The notes under the pieces are model-generated. The model was not told where the DNA came from, did not search any database, and saw only the letters and a list, made by a program, of their open reading frames with translations. DNA of 30,864 nt from Sulfurovum sp. (GTDB lineage Bacteria; Campylobacterota; Campylobacteria; Campylobacterales; Sulfurovaceae): positions 1 through 30,864 of the forward strand of contig DYMW01000005.1 of NCBI GenBank assembly GCA_020721385.1. The letters are read 5' to 3'. Below are positions 17,277-26,290 of this stretch, in pieces (within the stretch, counting starts at the first letter, position 1; each line of letters opens with the position of its first letter). The translations under genes were made by a program, and so were the position numbers.

Positions 17277-17282
17277 CTCCTT
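17277..17282 (-). promoter_or_regulatory. Ribosome binding site that favours an ATT start for the SPOR gene
   Basis: A full AAGGAG on the reverse strand is 5 nt before an in-frame ATT and 23 nt before the first ATG. The ATG distance is too long for initiation, so this site decides the start in favour of ATT. Confidence 0.6.
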
Positions 17283-17310
17283 ATTTCAATTATATTTTTG
17301 ATTGAGGGAA

Positions 17311-17316
17311 ATTATA
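17311..17316 (-). promoter_or_regulatory. Predicted -10 box for the SPOR gene
   Basis: TATAAT on the reverse strand, 40 nt upstream of the proposed ATT start and close before the AAGGAG. Confidence 0.45.
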
Positions 17317-17446
17317 ACTTTTTTCATTGTAATAATCCACTATTTTGTGGGCTTTGTTGATTAAAATGGAAGAGAGTAAAGTAATATAATAAAATTTTTT
17401 TTGGTTTAATCACAAAAAAAATAGAAAACATACAAATTTAAACAGC

Positions 17447-17465
17447 TTGAAGTTGTTTTCTTCAA
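17447..17465. other. Small hairpin upstream of hemH
   Basis: TTGAAG / CTTCAA, a 6-bp inverted repeat with a 7-nt loop, 22 nt upstream of the hemH -10 box. It could be an operator or chance. The whole gene-free stretch 17272-17518 otherwise holds only A/T-rich DNA and the two divergent promoters. Confidence 0.3.
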
Positions 17466-17487
17466 ACAGAGCTTTAACTTAACATGA

Positions 17488-17493
17488 TAAAAT
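17488..17493 (+). promoter_or_regulatory. Predicted -10 box for hemH
   Basis: TAAAAT in the context CATGATAAAATACG lies 25 nt before the GTG start of hemH. TAAGG at 17507-17511 is the likely ribosome binding site. Confidence 0.4.
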
Positions 17494-17518
17494 ACGACAA
17501 AATTTCTAAGGTTTATAC

Positions 17519-18457
17519 GTGAAAAAAGCATTAATACTATTAAATATGGGCGGTTCAAATAGGGTAGAAGAGGTAAAAATGTTTTTAAAAAATATGTTTG
17601 CCGATAAAAATATCTTGCCAATTAATCGTTATTTACGAAAGTTGGTCGCCTATATTATAGTGAGCAAACGGCTCAAAGAGGTTGAAGAGAATTTTATAAA
17701 ATTTTTAGGTGGAAAGTCTCCATTACCAGAATTGACACAAAAACTTATAGAAAAATTAAAAACAAAATTAGAGATGCCGATTGTTCCTGCCATGCGTTAT
17801 GTCCCTCCTTTTGCTACATCATCACTTGAACAATTTAAAGCAGATGGAATTGAAGAGTTGATTTTGTTTCCGATGTATCCACAATATTCAACCACCACCA
17901 CACTTTCATCGTTAGAAGACATAGAAGAGCGTTGTGAAGCGTTGGGCTATAATCCTAAAATTACGCTTATTGAACCCTATTATGATAAGTATGATTATAT
18001 AAAAGCCACTGCCAATAAGATTATAGAGGCAAGTAAAGATATAGAGCGTGAAGCGTACGATTTACTCTTATCAGCACATGGTTTGCCTGTAAGCATTATT
18101 AAAGCAGGTGACCCGTATGAGAAGCAGGTTGAAGCCAATGTTTCAGCCCTTAAAATCTATCTGCATGAGCATGGAATTGGGTTTAATGCTATTAAATTGG
18201 TTTATCAATCTAAAGTGGGTAATGCTTCATGGTTAGAGCCAAGTCTGGTTGGTGTGTTGCGTAATCCAAAAAACCGAAAAGTACTCATTGCTCCTTTGGC
18301 ATTTACCATTGATAATTCTGAAACGGTGTTTGAACTGGAGATAGAAAACAGAGAGATAGCCGATAAGATAAAATATAAAGATTACCTTGTGGTTCCTTGC
18401 CTAAATGATGATGATGCATTTGTCGATTTTATTGTTCAGCAAGTGAATAGCCTTTAA
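17519..18457 (+). CDS. hemH: Ferrochelatase
   Basis: HemH inserts ferrous iron into protoporphyrin IX, the last step of protohaem synthesis. Seen: LLNMGGSNRVEEV at the start, MRYVPPF, LFPMYPQYSTTTTLSSL, the active-site histidine H187 in SAHGLPVSIIKAGDPY, YQSKVGNASWLEPS, and the conserved glutamate E268 in DNSETVFELE. The length of 312 aa is typical. The start is GTG at 17519, giving MKKALILLNMGG; no ATG fits. The yigZ-type gene begins 2 nt after the stop, so hemH leads a short operon running to dedA and perhaps proA. Haem made here would serve cytochromes such as the one encoded at 25811-26248. Confidence 0.96.
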   Translation: MKKALILLNMGGSNRVEEVKMFLKNMFADKNILPINRYLRKLVAYIIVSKRLKEVEENFIKFLGGKSPLPELTQKLIEKLKTKLEMPIVPAMRYVPPFATSSLEQFKADGIEELILFPMYPQYSTTTTLSSLEDIEERCEALGYNPKITLIEPYYDKYDYIKATANKIIEASKDIEREAYDLLLSAHGLPVSIIKAGDPYEKQVEANVSALKIYLHEHGIGFNAIKLVYQSKVGNASWLEPSLVGVLRNPKNRKVLIAPLAFTIDNSETVFELEIENREIADKIKYKDYLVVPCLNDDDAFVDFIVQQVNSL

Positions 18458-18459
18458 CA

Positions 18460-19026
18460 ATGCAGACGATAGAAAAATCTTTTATAGCCACCTATGAGAT
18501 TAAAAAATCCAAATTTATTGCCCATTTGGTGCCTATATCAGAGTTTGATGGGTTACAAGAGAAGCTTAAATCAGAAAATCCCAAAGCCAATCATGTGATT
18601 TATGCCTTGCGGTATCTCAATGAGTTTGACCAAATTGTAGAGAACAGTAGCGACGATGGTGAACCCAAAGGAAGTTCGGGTGTTCCTGCTTTGAATGTGT
18701 TACGTGGTGCAGAGTTGGTAAATATGGCGGTGTTGATTGTGCGTTATTTTGGAGGAATTAAACTGGGTATTGGTGGTTTGGCACGTGCCTATGCCGATGC
18801 GGTCAAAGAGGTGGTGGCTGTTAGTGAAATAGTAGGGTATGAGAAAGCGTTTACGTACATTTTTGAGACCAGCTATTCAACCATACAAAAAACAGAATAT
18901 TTGTTAAATAAATTAGGAATACTCCAAGTTGACAAAGTGTTTCATGCAGGTGGAGCAACATGGAGAATTACGACTACGCAAGAGAAATTAAATTTTTTTA
19001 AGGAGCAACAAGAGTGCATGAGATAA
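18460..19026 (+). CDS. YigZ/IMPACT family protein (UPF0029)
   Basis: The family is related to yeast and mammalian IMPACT and E. coli YigZ; the bacterial role is not settled, with links to nucleic-acid or translation-factor-like folds. Seen: KSKFIAHLVPISE, the signature SSDDGEPKGSSGVPALNVL, then VLIVRYFGGIKLGIGGLARAYADA, all in the N-terminal domain; the C-terminal 60 residues form the ferredoxin-like domain of the family. The length is 188 aa against about 200 usual. ATG is 2 nt after the hemH stop, without a strong ribosome binding site, so translational coupling is likely. Its last 13 nt overlap the following DedA gene. Confidence 0.9.
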   Translation: MQTIEKSFIATYEIKKSKFIAHLVPISEFDGLQEKLKSENPKANHVIYALRYLNEFDQIVENSSDDGEPKGSSGVPALNVLRGAELVNMAVLIVRYFGGIKLGIGGLARAYADAVKEVVAVSEIVGYEKAFTYIFETSYSTIQKTEYLLNKLGILQVDKVFHAGGATWRITTTQEKLNFFKEQQECMR

Positions 19027-19613
19027 TTGGGATAATCGTAGATTGGGTGAGTCAATTTGGATATATGGGTATTTTTATTATGATGTTTTTAGAGAGTACC
19101 TTTTTTCCTTTTCCGAGTGAAGTAGCCATGATACCTGCAGGGTATTTGGCATTTAAAGGTGAAATGAATTTAATCGTTGTCATTGTGGTGGGTGTTGCAG
19201 GTTCCTTGGCTGGGGCATTGTTTAATTACTATTTGGCACGACAATATGGACGCAGTGCGGTTTTACGTTTTGGTAAATACTTTTTCTTTGGAGAAGAGAA
19301 GTTGGTTAAAATGGAACAATTTTTTCTGAAACATGGCTCTTTTTCAACACTAACCAGTCGGCTTATTCCTGGGGTTCGACAGTTTATCTCACTACCCGCA
19401 GGGCTGTCCAATATGCCGATGAGAGCATTTTTGCTCTACACCACCATTGGGGCAGGTATTTGGGCAATTATTTTAGCTCTTTTGGGCTATTTTATTGGAG
19501 GAAATGAGGCTGTTTTAAAAGAGTATTTACATCAAATAGTACTTGTAATCTTAGGGATTATCGGCATTGTTACGGTACTTTATGTTTTGAAAAACAAACA
19601 AAAGAAGCTATAA
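19014..19613 (+). CDS. DedA family membrane protein
   Basis: DedA proteins are inner-membrane proteins of the VTT superfamily; members flip undecaprenyl phosphate or phospholipids. Seen: 199 aa, with FLESTFFPFPSEVAMIPAGY (the acidic re-entrant motif), GALFNYYLARQYGR, and SRLIPGVRQFISLPAG (the arginine/proline re-entrant motif), followed by two or three C-terminal membrane helices. The start is GTG 19014, supported by AAGGAG at 19000-19005 with 8 nt spacing; it overlaps the preceding gene by 13 nt in another frame. Undecaprenyl phosphate recycling is a plausible role, but the subfamily cannot be set from sequence alone. Confidence 0.93.
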   Translation: MHEIIGIIVDWVSQFGYMGIFIMMFLESTFFPFPSEVAMIPAGYLAFKGEMNLIVVIVVGVAGSLAGALFNYYLARQYGRSAVLRFGKYFFFGEEKLVKMEQFFLKHGSFSTLTSRLIPGVRQFISLPAGLSNMPMRAFLLYTTIGAGIWAIILALLGYFIGGNEAVLKEYLHQIVLVILGIIGIVTVLYVLKNKQKKL

Positions 19614-19614
19614 T
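19609..19614 (+). promoter_or_regulatory. Possible -10 box for proA
   Basis: TATAAT overlaps the end of the DedA gene, 44 nt before the proA ATG. AGAAAGG at 19641-19647 is the ribosome binding site. proA could be expressed from here or by readthrough from hemH. Confidence 0.35.
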
Positions 19615-19657
19615 AAAAATAAAAAATGAATAACAGTTAAAGAAAGGTACTTATTTT

Positions 19658-20890
19658 ATGAAAGAATTTTTAATAAAAGCAAAAGCATCCAAGCAAGTTA
19701 TTGCTACCCTTGATGGAAAAACAAAAAATAGAATACTCAATCAGATGGCGGAAGCGTTATTGCAGAAGAGTGCATTTATTGTAGAAGAGAACAATAAAGA
19801 CATGGCAGAAGGCAGAAAGAACAATCTTGAAAGTTCTTTATTGGATAGATTATTGTTGGATAAAGGCAGGATTGAGAGTATGGCTCAATCACTAAGAGAA
19901 ATCTCTCAACTAAGAGAGCCTGTAGGTAGAGTGTTAGAGGGATGGGTGACGGATGATAATCTACGCATTGAAAAAGTCTCTGTACCGATTGGTGTGGTGG
20001 GTGTTATTTACGAATCACGTCCTAATGTTACTTCAGATGTGGCAGGTTTGTGTTTTAAAAGTGGTAATGTTGCGATACTCAAAGGGGGAAAAGAGGCTGA
20101 ATTCTCCAATCAAGCGATTGCTAAAACAATTCAAGCCGTTTTGGTTCAAAATAACTTACCTAAAGAGATTATCTCTCTTCTACCCGATTCATCCAGAGAA
20201 GGGGTTGCCAATTTAATTAAAGAAGATGCATACGTCGATTTGATTGTTCCACGTGGTGGCGAAGCGTTGATTAAATACATCTCTAAAAACTCATCTGTTC
20301 CCGTGGTCAAGCACGATAAAGGGTTGTGTCATACCTATATTCATGAAAATGCCAATCAAGAAAATGCCATTAAGATTGCACTGAATGCTAAGTGTCAACG
20401 ACCAGGGGTTTGTAATGCGATGGAGACGTTGATTGTTGATGTGAGTATTGCTAAAAGTCTGTTGCCAAAACTCTATAAAGCTTTTATTGATGCAGGAACC
20501 AAATTACGAGGATGTAGTTTAACCAAGCAGTTTATCTTTATTGATTTGGCAACTCCTGAACATTTTAATACGGAGTATTTGGCCAATGAGTTAAACATTA
20601 AAGTGGTGAATAACATTGATGAAGCCATTGCCCATATTACCAAGTATGGTTCAGGACATTCAGAAGCCATTATTACCGAGAACCATACAGCAGCCGAGAA
20701 GTTTATGGAGAAGATTGATGCTGCGTGTGTTTATGTGAATGCAAGTACCCGTTTTACAGATGGTGGAGCGTTTGGTTTTGGTGCAGAGGTAGGAATTTCA
20801 ACCAATAAACTTCATGCCAGAGGACCAATGGGGATTAATGAGTTAACAACTTATAAATTTAAAATTTATGGTCACGGTCAAACACGGTAG
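19658..20890 (+). CDS. proA: Glutamate-5-semialdehyde dehydrogenase (gamma-glutamyl phosphate reductase)
   Basis: ProA reduces gamma-glutamyl phosphate with NADPH to glutamate-5-semialdehyde in proline synthesis. Seen: the aldehyde-dehydrogenase-like fold with VGVIYESRPNVTSDVAGL, LKGGKEA, VPRGG, the catalytic cysteine C252 in RPGVCNAMETL, and the late FTDGGAFGFGAEVGISTNKL and ARGPMG motifs. The length of 410 aa is standard. Its partner kinase gene proB is not adjacent, so the pathway is split. The gap of 44 nt to the DedA gene carries its own TATAAT and ribosome binding site; tamA follows after 18 nt. Confidence 0.97.
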   Translation: MKEFLIKAKASKQVIATLDGKTKNRILNQMAEALLQKSAFIVEENNKDMAEGRKNNLESSLLDRLLLDKGRIESMAQSLREISQLREPVGRVLEGWVTDDNLRIEKVSVPIGVVGVIYESRPNVTSDVAGLCFKSGNVAILKGGKEAEFSNQAIAKTIQAVLVQNNLPKEIISLLPDSSREGVANLIKEDAYVDLIVPRGGEALIKYISKNSSVPVVKHDKGLCHTYIHENANQENAIKIALNAKCQRPGVCNAMETLIVDVSIAKSLLPKLYKAFIDAGTKLRGCSLTKQFIFIDLATPEHFNTEYLANELNIKVVNNIDEAIAHITKYGSGHSEAIITENHTAAEKFMEKIDAACVYVNASTRFTDGGAFGFGAEVGISTNKLHARGPMGINELTTYKFKIYGHGQTR

Positions 20891-20908
20891 TTTTTAAGTC
20901 ACCTTTTG

Positions 20909-22621
20909 ATGAAAAAAATCTTACTTTATTTACTGTTTACTTTACTGTTGGTTGGCAAAAGTTTTGACAGTAAAGAGATTGCCATTGATTTTCAAGGCAA
21001 TAAACATGTAAGTCGCTCTTCACTTGAAGAGGTAGTGGGTGCCTTGCGACCTTCATTTATTGCACTATGGAAAAAAGATGTTGCGTTAATTGATAGAATG
21101 TTGGTGGATAAGCTTGATGATACTTTTGCAGTTTTTTATAAAAATGAAGGTTTTTACGATGCCAATATTTCACATACCCTTGATGCAATAGGGGTACATT
21201 TTTTTATTCAAGAGAACCAATTTGTAAAAATTGAAAAGATTAGTATAGAAAGTGATTTTGATATTGATGAAGCCATAACCTTAAGAGAGAAGAAGCGATT
21301 TCGAGCCGAAGAGTTTGGTCAAACCAAAAAAAATATCAAAACCAGAATGATGTCCAAAGGGTATTGTAGTTATGATTTAAACACCAAAGCTTATTTGGAT
21401 TTAGAGAAGCATCGTGCCAATATTGTGATTAAATTAAAAAAAGGTGGGCTTTGTCATTTTGGTGCGGTAACCGTCAAAGGGGTTTCTACCATTGATGATG
21501 ATGTGATTTTATCTCGACTCTATTTTAAAGAGGGAGACCTTTTTAATGTGGATAAAATTAAAGAGAGTTATCAGTCACTCTATGCATTAGAGGCGTTTGA
21601 CCAAGTTTATATGAAACATGATTTAAAATTTTATAATGTTATTCCTGTAGATATTGATTTTATTGAAGTGCAACAAAAAATTCATTCACGTATGGGTGTT
21701 GGTTATGCAACCGATTTAAAATTTCAAGCCAAATACCATTGGGAGTATAAAAATTTTCGGGGTAATGGTAAAAAATTGCTCTTTGATTTGCTTTTCTCAA
21801 GTAAACAACGTGCGATAGAAAACAGTTTTTTGTATCCACATGTTACTTCACTTAATGACTATTATTTGGATTTTGAAAACAGTGTTGGTTATACTGAAGA
21901 AAAAGAGATTCATGATTACAATGAAAAAGTACTCTACAACAAATCCTATTTGTCTCACAAGGATGATCAGTGGTACAACAGCATAGGATTGGGTGTTGAG
22001 AATCGAGAGATTGATAATCGTGAGACATTTTTTTTGATTTATCCATTTATGAAACTGGTGTATGATTTGCGAGATTCAAAAATTAACCCCACACAAGGTG
22101 TCTACTTTTCTCATGAAATGGAGTATGGATTGCCATACTCTCCTGATAGTACCTCTTATTTAAAGTATTTGGAAGAGTTACGATTGATTTACAGTTTGGC
22201 GGATGTAACGTTTTCAGCGGTCGGACGGATGGGAAGTATTCAAGTGTATAAAAATAAAATGCCTGAATCCAAAAAGTTTTTTGCAGGGGGAGCTTTTTCA
22301 AATAGGGCGTATGGGTATGATAAAATTGGTATTACCGAGTCAGCTGTGAGGGATTCGCCAGAGGGAGGATATACTTTGGCCAATCTTAGTTTTGAGAGCA
22401 ATTTCCCCATTTATAACAGTTTCAGAGGTGCATTGTTTTCGGACAATACCATGATTTCAAAAAATCAAGGGATTTGGGAGTTTTCCAATAAAGTAATCTA
22501 TTCGGCAGGAATAGGATTTCGTTACTTGACACCCATTGGTCCTTTCAAAATTGATATGGGGTTGAACGTTAGAGATCAACAAGAACGTGCGGTGCATTTT
22601 CAAGTAGGACAATCATTTTGA
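20909..22621 (+). CDS. tamA: Omp85-family outer membrane protein, TamA
   Basis: TamA is the outer-membrane member of the translocation and assembly module, acting with TamB in outer-membrane protein insertion and lipid transport. Seen: a signal peptide (MKKILLYLLFTLLLVG), about three POTRA domains to roughly residue 260 (IDFQGNKHVSRSSL; ISIESDFDIDEAI; FGAVTVKGVSTIDDDVI), then a 16-strand-type barrel with FRGNGK, the late GGAFSNRAYGYD and TPIGPFKIDMG segments, ending in phenylalanine as required for outer-membrane insertion. The length is 570 aa against 577 for E. coli TamA. ATG 20909 is preferred over a TTG just before it. It overlaps tamB by 4 nt, so the two are coupled. The essential BamA would be longer and is expected elsewhere. 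Confidence 0.93.
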   Translation: MKKILLYLLFTLLLVGKSFDSKEIAIDFQGNKHVSRSSLEEVVGALRPSFIALWKKDVALIDRMLVDKLDDTFAVFYKNEGFYDANISHTLDAIGVHFFIQENQFVKIEKISIESDFDIDEAITLREKKRFRAEEFGQTKKNIKTRMMSKGYCSYDLNTKAYLDLEKHRANIVIKLKKGGLCHFGAVTVKGVSTIDDDVILSRLYFKEGDLFNVDKIKESYQSLYALEAFDQVYMKHDLKFYNVIPVDIDFIEVQQKIHSRMGVGYATDLKFQAKYHWEYKNFRGNGKKLLFDLLFSSKQRAIENSFLYPHVTSLNDYYLDFENSVGYTEEKEIHDYNEKVLYNKSYLSHKDDQWYNSIGLGVENREIDNRETFFLIYPFMKLVYDLRDSKINPTQGVYFSHEMEYGLPYSPDSTSYLKYLEELRLIYSLADVTFSAVGRMGSIQVYKNKMPESKKFFAGGAFSNRAYGYDKIGITESAVRDSPEGGYTLANLSFESNFPIYNSFRGALFSDNTMISKNQGIWEFSNKVIYSAGIGFRYLTPIGPFKIDMGLNVRDQQERAVHFQVGQSF

Positions 22622-25600
22622 TACGCTTTTTTTATTGGTTGGTTGCCATTGTTGAAGCGGTTCTACTCTTTGGTATTATTCTATTTCTTATTCTTACAGA
22701 TTCTAGAAGTGTTAAAATTTTAGCCGATGAAACCCTCTCTTCTTATGATTTTAGATATGATGAAATTTCAGGAAATCTCTTTTCAGGGTTAGAAGTGGTC
22801 AACTTGTCGTATAAAGATGAGACCCTTTTTAACACGGCAATTATTCATTGGAACCCTTTAAGCTTAATCTATAAACGTGTGACATTTACCAAAGTAGATG
22901 TGGAAGGGGTTGAGTTACAAAACATTTTAAACATGGTTGAGGATTTAAGTTCAGAAAAGAGCGAGAATAACACATTGATTGATTTGGATTTTGTGCTAAA
23001 GGGCATTCATTTAGACATTAATCCTTATTTGTATGAAGGAGTTCGATTTTCGTCATTTCTTTTTGAGAGTGATAGGATTAGAATAGCCAGTGATTTAACC
23101 CTCAACAGTAAAAAATTTAATCTTTCATTTGATTCGGATTTGGTCAATACCAACTTGGATGGGGCGATTAAAAACAACAACCTTTCTATTGGTCATGTCG
23201 ATTTGGCACAGATAGACAGCAGGGCAATTGCTGTATTTGTAAAGCGTTTGAATCAGAAAGAAAAAAACAAAACGGTTCAGGTTCAAAAAGATATAAAAAC
23301 GAATACTGCTTTATCAGAGGCTTTTTTGAAAAGCATTGAAATAGAGAAGATAAAAGCAACACTTTTACCTGTAACGTATGAACCTTTGGTGATTAAAGAG
23401 ACGAATGTTGTTATTGATAATCTGTCTATTGACCGCAATAAGAGTTATGAACTGAACGCCAAAAAGATTACAGTAAAAGGGAATACAAATTTTGGAAGCA
23501 TTGATTATAAAGGGAACATTCAAAAATCAATGCTTGAAACCAAAGGTGAGATACTTTTACGTAAAGCGTTATTTACACGATACAACCTTCCTTTGGAGTA
23601 TGAGAATTTAAAAAAGTTACCCAGTGATTTAAAGTTAAATTATAGTGGTGTTTGGCTCGATATTCATCATGATGTTACCAATTTATTAAAAAAAGAGCTT
23701 GATTTTCCTTTAAAGATGCGTAAGGTTAAGCATCAACTCTATTATGATTTTAAAGATTTAAATCTCTCTATTCAAAGTAAGGCTGATGTTAAAATTCCTT
23801 ATTCTGATGAGGTTAAAATAGAAAATTTAACTACCGTTGATGCATTGGGAAAAACACTTTATAAAGGTAAAGTAGAGGTGACATCTGTCAATGGGCTACC
23901 TGTTGAGGTGTCGGATTATTTGTTGGAAGGATTAAAAGGTGAGTATAGAGGTGACACAAATGGATTAGACGTAGAAATTACATCAAAACTCTTAAAAGGT
24001 CAATTTGTAACGTCTGATTTTGAGAGAGGGAAATTAACCTTGCAGAGTAAAGAGCAAAATATCATACTTTCTAAACTGATTAAAAGTATTCCCATGGCGT
24101 TTGCTAGAGAGCATCTTAAGTTACAAGGTGACGCATTATTTGATTTTAAAAATAGTCAAAATTCAAAGATTAATTTGGATGTGATTTCAAATATTATGAA
24201 TTTAAATAGCAAGATGGAATTAAAGAAACCTTATACACTTATACTAAAAGGTAGCGTTCCAACATCATCGGTTTTGGTAAAATGGGATAAAAATGTAAAA
24301 GTTGAACAGTTTCAAAATATTGGGGCTAAAATTGTTTTGGGTGATATCTTAACAGGAGTAAGCATAGAAAACCAAGAAGAGTTGGGTTTGAGTTTTAATT
24401 ATGACAATCGTAATGGTACACTCCAAGGGTTATTCAATTTAGCGAATGAACAACTGATTTTCAATGGAAATTATGCCAATACGCTTAAGATAAATGCCAA
24501 CAATTTGAACATTAATAAACTCATAGAGGTGATGAGTCACTATTATACTTTTACGGTTCCTACAGTTGAAGGCAATGTAAATATGGTGTTGGAATTAGGA
24601 GCCAATAGACCGATGGTAATTAACCTAGAGAGTCCAGAGATACGGTATATTGACAAGAGTGGAATCAAACCATCTATCACGAAAATATCCAATATTGCTA
24701 CAACGATGAGTCTGGATAAAAATAATATACTTATCATTGAAAAATATAAATTTAAATTCCCAAAAAACGACTATTTTGATAAAATCTCTTCTAAGAAAAA
24801 ATCATTTTTATATTTGGATAACGAAGAAGTTGTGGTCAAGCAATTGTGGATTAATGACCAAATTGGTGTGGATGGTTACTACAATTTTCAACGGAAAGAG
24901 GGAGACTTTCATATCAATGCCAATCCGTTTTCCTATCGACAAAAAAAGTTTGATGTGGTTGCCAAATTGGCATTGTTGGCAAAAATTAGAGCAGAAAAGA
25001 TAGAAGTTAATGGTGATGTAGAGCTTTTGGGTAATCGAGTTAGTTATGAAGTAGTGGGTTCTGGTGTGAGTCAAGATGGAGACATTGTTATTTTGGGTCA
25101 GGTAGTACAAAAAGAGCAGAGCAGTTTAAGCAACTTGAAATTGCTTATTAAAGTTTCCAATAAAATGCCTATTATTTATGATGCAAGTAATGTGAATGTT
25201 GAGCTGTATAATGATTTAACGTTGATTAAAGATTACGATGAAGTGCTTAGTATGAGTGGAATGAGTACGATTGCTAAAGGGTATTATCGTATGGAAGATA
25301 AAAAGTTTTTGCTCAACGAGAGTCATATCTATTTTGCAGGTAATCCTCAAAAACCCTATTTGGATATAAAAGCCGATTATCATAAAGATGAATATAAGGT
25401 GCATATTTTTATCTCAGGAGATGCGGATGAACCGATTGTTAACTTTACTTCTGAACCTTTTTTGACCCAGCAAGAGATTCTTTCATTGATTCTTTTTGAT
25501 GGTACAGGTTCAAGCAGTGGTCAAGGAGCAGAAGCGTATACCATTTTGGGAGGAACATTTGCCAAAAGCTTGATTAAAAGTTTGGGTGTGAGTGTTGACC

Positions 25601-25806
25601 ATTTGTTATTAGGAACCGATATGAATGATGAAGTATCATTGGAAGTTGGACGAAAAATATCTGATAACATGACCTTAATGTACCTGCATGAAAATGGTAA
25701 AGATGGAGCCAAAGTAAGGATTGAACACAGCAATAATTTTGAAACCGATATTATTATTCAACCACCCAATAGCTCAAGTATTGAGTTTTTATATCGCAAA
25801 GACTGA
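22618..25806 (+). CDS. tamB: TamB, AsmA-like inner-membrane anchored translocation/assembly protein
   Basis: TamB spans the periplasm as a long hydrophobic beta-groove, linking the inner membrane to TamA, and is implicated in phospholipid transport to the outer membrane. Seen: 1062 aa with one N-terminal membrane helix (about residues 5-28, WLVAIVEAVLLFGIILFLIL), a long region of repeated beta strands, and a clear TamB C-terminal domain (DUF490) with LTQQEILSLILFDG, a serine/glycine linker, GGTFAKSLIKSLGV, VSLEVGRKISDNMTL and a beta-strand end. The start is a TTG inside the TTGA overlap with the tamA stop. It is shorter than E. coli TamB (about 1260 aa), within the family range. It ends 4 nt before a convergent cytochrome gene. 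Confidence 0.94.
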   Translation: MIRFFYWLVAIVEAVLLFGIILFLILTDSRSVKILADETLSSYDFRYDEISGNLFSGLEVVNLSYKDETLFNTAIIHWNPLSLIYKRVTFTKVDVEGVELQNILNMVEDLSSEKSENNTLIDLDFVLKGIHLDINPYLYEGVRFSSFLFESDRIRIASDLTLNSKKFNLSFDSDLVNTNLDGAIKNNNLSIGHVDLAQIDSRAIAVFVKRLNQKEKNKTVQVQKDIKTNTALSEAFLKSIEIEKIKATLLPVTYEPLVIKETNVVIDNLSIDRNKSYELNAKKITVKGNTNFGSIDYKGNIQKSMLETKGEILLRKALFTRYNLPLEYENLKKLPSDLKLNYSGVWLDIHHDVTNLLKKELDFPLKMRKVKHQLYYDFKDLNLSIQSKADVKIPYSDEVKIENLTTVDALGKTLYKGKVEVTSVNGLPVEVSDYLLEGLKGEYRGDTNGLDVEITSKLLKGQFVTSDFERGKLTLQSKEQNIILSKLIKSIPMAFAREHLKLQGDALFDFKNSQNSKINLDVISNIMNLNSKMELKKPYTLILKGSVPTSSVLVKWDKNVKVEQFQNIGAKIVLGDILTGVSIENQEELGLSFNYDNRNGTLQGLFNLANEQLIFNGNYANTLKINANNLNINKLIEVMSHYYTFTVPTVEGNVNMVLELGANRPMVINLESPEIRYIDKSGIKPSITKISNIATTMSLDKNNILIIEKYKFKFPKNDYFDKISSKKKSFLYLDNEEVVVKQLWINDQIGVDGYYNFQRKEGDFHINANPFSYRQKKFDVVAKLALLAKIRAEKIEVNGDVELLGNRVSYEVVGSGVSQDGDIVILGQVVQKEQSSLSNLKLLIKVSNKMPIIYDASNVNVELYNDLTLIKDYDEVLSMSGMSTIAKGYYRMEDKKFLLNESHIYFAGNPQKPYLDIKADYHKDEYKVHIFISGDADEPIVNFTSEPFLTQQEILSLILFDGTGSSSGQGAEAYTILGGTFAKSLIKSLGVSVDHLLLGTDMNDEVSLEVGRKISDNMTLMYLHENGKDGAKVRIEHSNNFETDIIIQPPNSSSIEFLYRKD

Positions 25807-25810
25807 TTCA

Positions 25811-26248
25811 CTATTTTTTAATTTTAGAGTGTAAAAAACTGTAAAGAGCTTGTACTTCTTGTGGAGTTAGATAATAGATAGGCATAATTTGATGTCGTCT
25901 ATAATGATTGTTCTCTTTGTATCTATTTTGAAGACTGGCATTCAAATCTTCGAATGAATAAGCGGTAATGTCAACTCCTTTCAAGAGCTTTGGATTTTTA
26001 TTTTGGTCATAATATTTGGCAATTTTTTGACCCCCTTTTCCATTTTTACCATGACACTTTGCACAGGAAATACCTCGTGGATTGACATACAACATCTTAC
26101 CATATTCAATGTCTGAAAGAAAACTCTCATCTTGGCTTGTATTGTTTTCAATGATACTGGTTTGGGTTATAGTGGCATTCTCTTTGCTAAAATTGTTCTC
26201 TTGTTCTGAAAAAAGAAGAAGAGGAAGAAGAAGGAGTAAACGTTTCAA
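25811..26248 (-). CDS. Monohaem periplasmic cytochrome c
   Basis: A small electron carrier or sensor-type cytochrome. Seen: a signal peptide (KRLLLLLPLLLFS), a polar linker of about 30 residues, one haem-binding motif CAKCH (C62, C65, H66) in GISCAKCHGKNGKGG, and a later MP (M122 in HQIMPIYYL) as the likely sixth ligand, then a C-terminal helix LTPQEVQALYSFLHSKI typical of class I cytochromes. The length is 145 aa. The start is TTG at 26248; AGAGG lies 12 nt upstream, rather far. Convergent with tamB and divergent from folD. Its redox partner is unknown; no oxidase or reductase gene is adjacent. Confidence 0.9.
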   Translation of the reverse strand: MKRLLLLLPLLLFSEQENNFSKENATITQTSIIENNTSQDESFLSDIEYGKMLYVNPRGISCAKCHGKNGKGGQKIAKYYDQNKNPKLLKGVDITAYSFEDLNASLQNRYKENNHYRRHQIMPIYYLTPQEVQALYSFLHSKIKK

Positions 26249-26284
26249 AATTTTATCTTACCTCTCTAACTAAAGATTTTTTGA

Positions 26285-26290
26285 TATAAT
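26285..26290 (+). promoter_or_regulatory. Predicted -10 box for folD, possibly shared with the cytochrome gene
   Basis: TATAAT, 28 nt before the folD ATG. The overlapping reverse-strand hexamer at 26286-26291 reads TATTAT and lies 38 nt before the cytochrome start, so one symmetric element may serve both divergent genes. Confidence 0.55.

Noticed and set aside
20906..22621. Calling the Omp85 gene bamA.
   Set aside because: It has about three POTRA domains and 570 aa instead of five and about 750-800, and is coupled to tamB, so TamA fits better.
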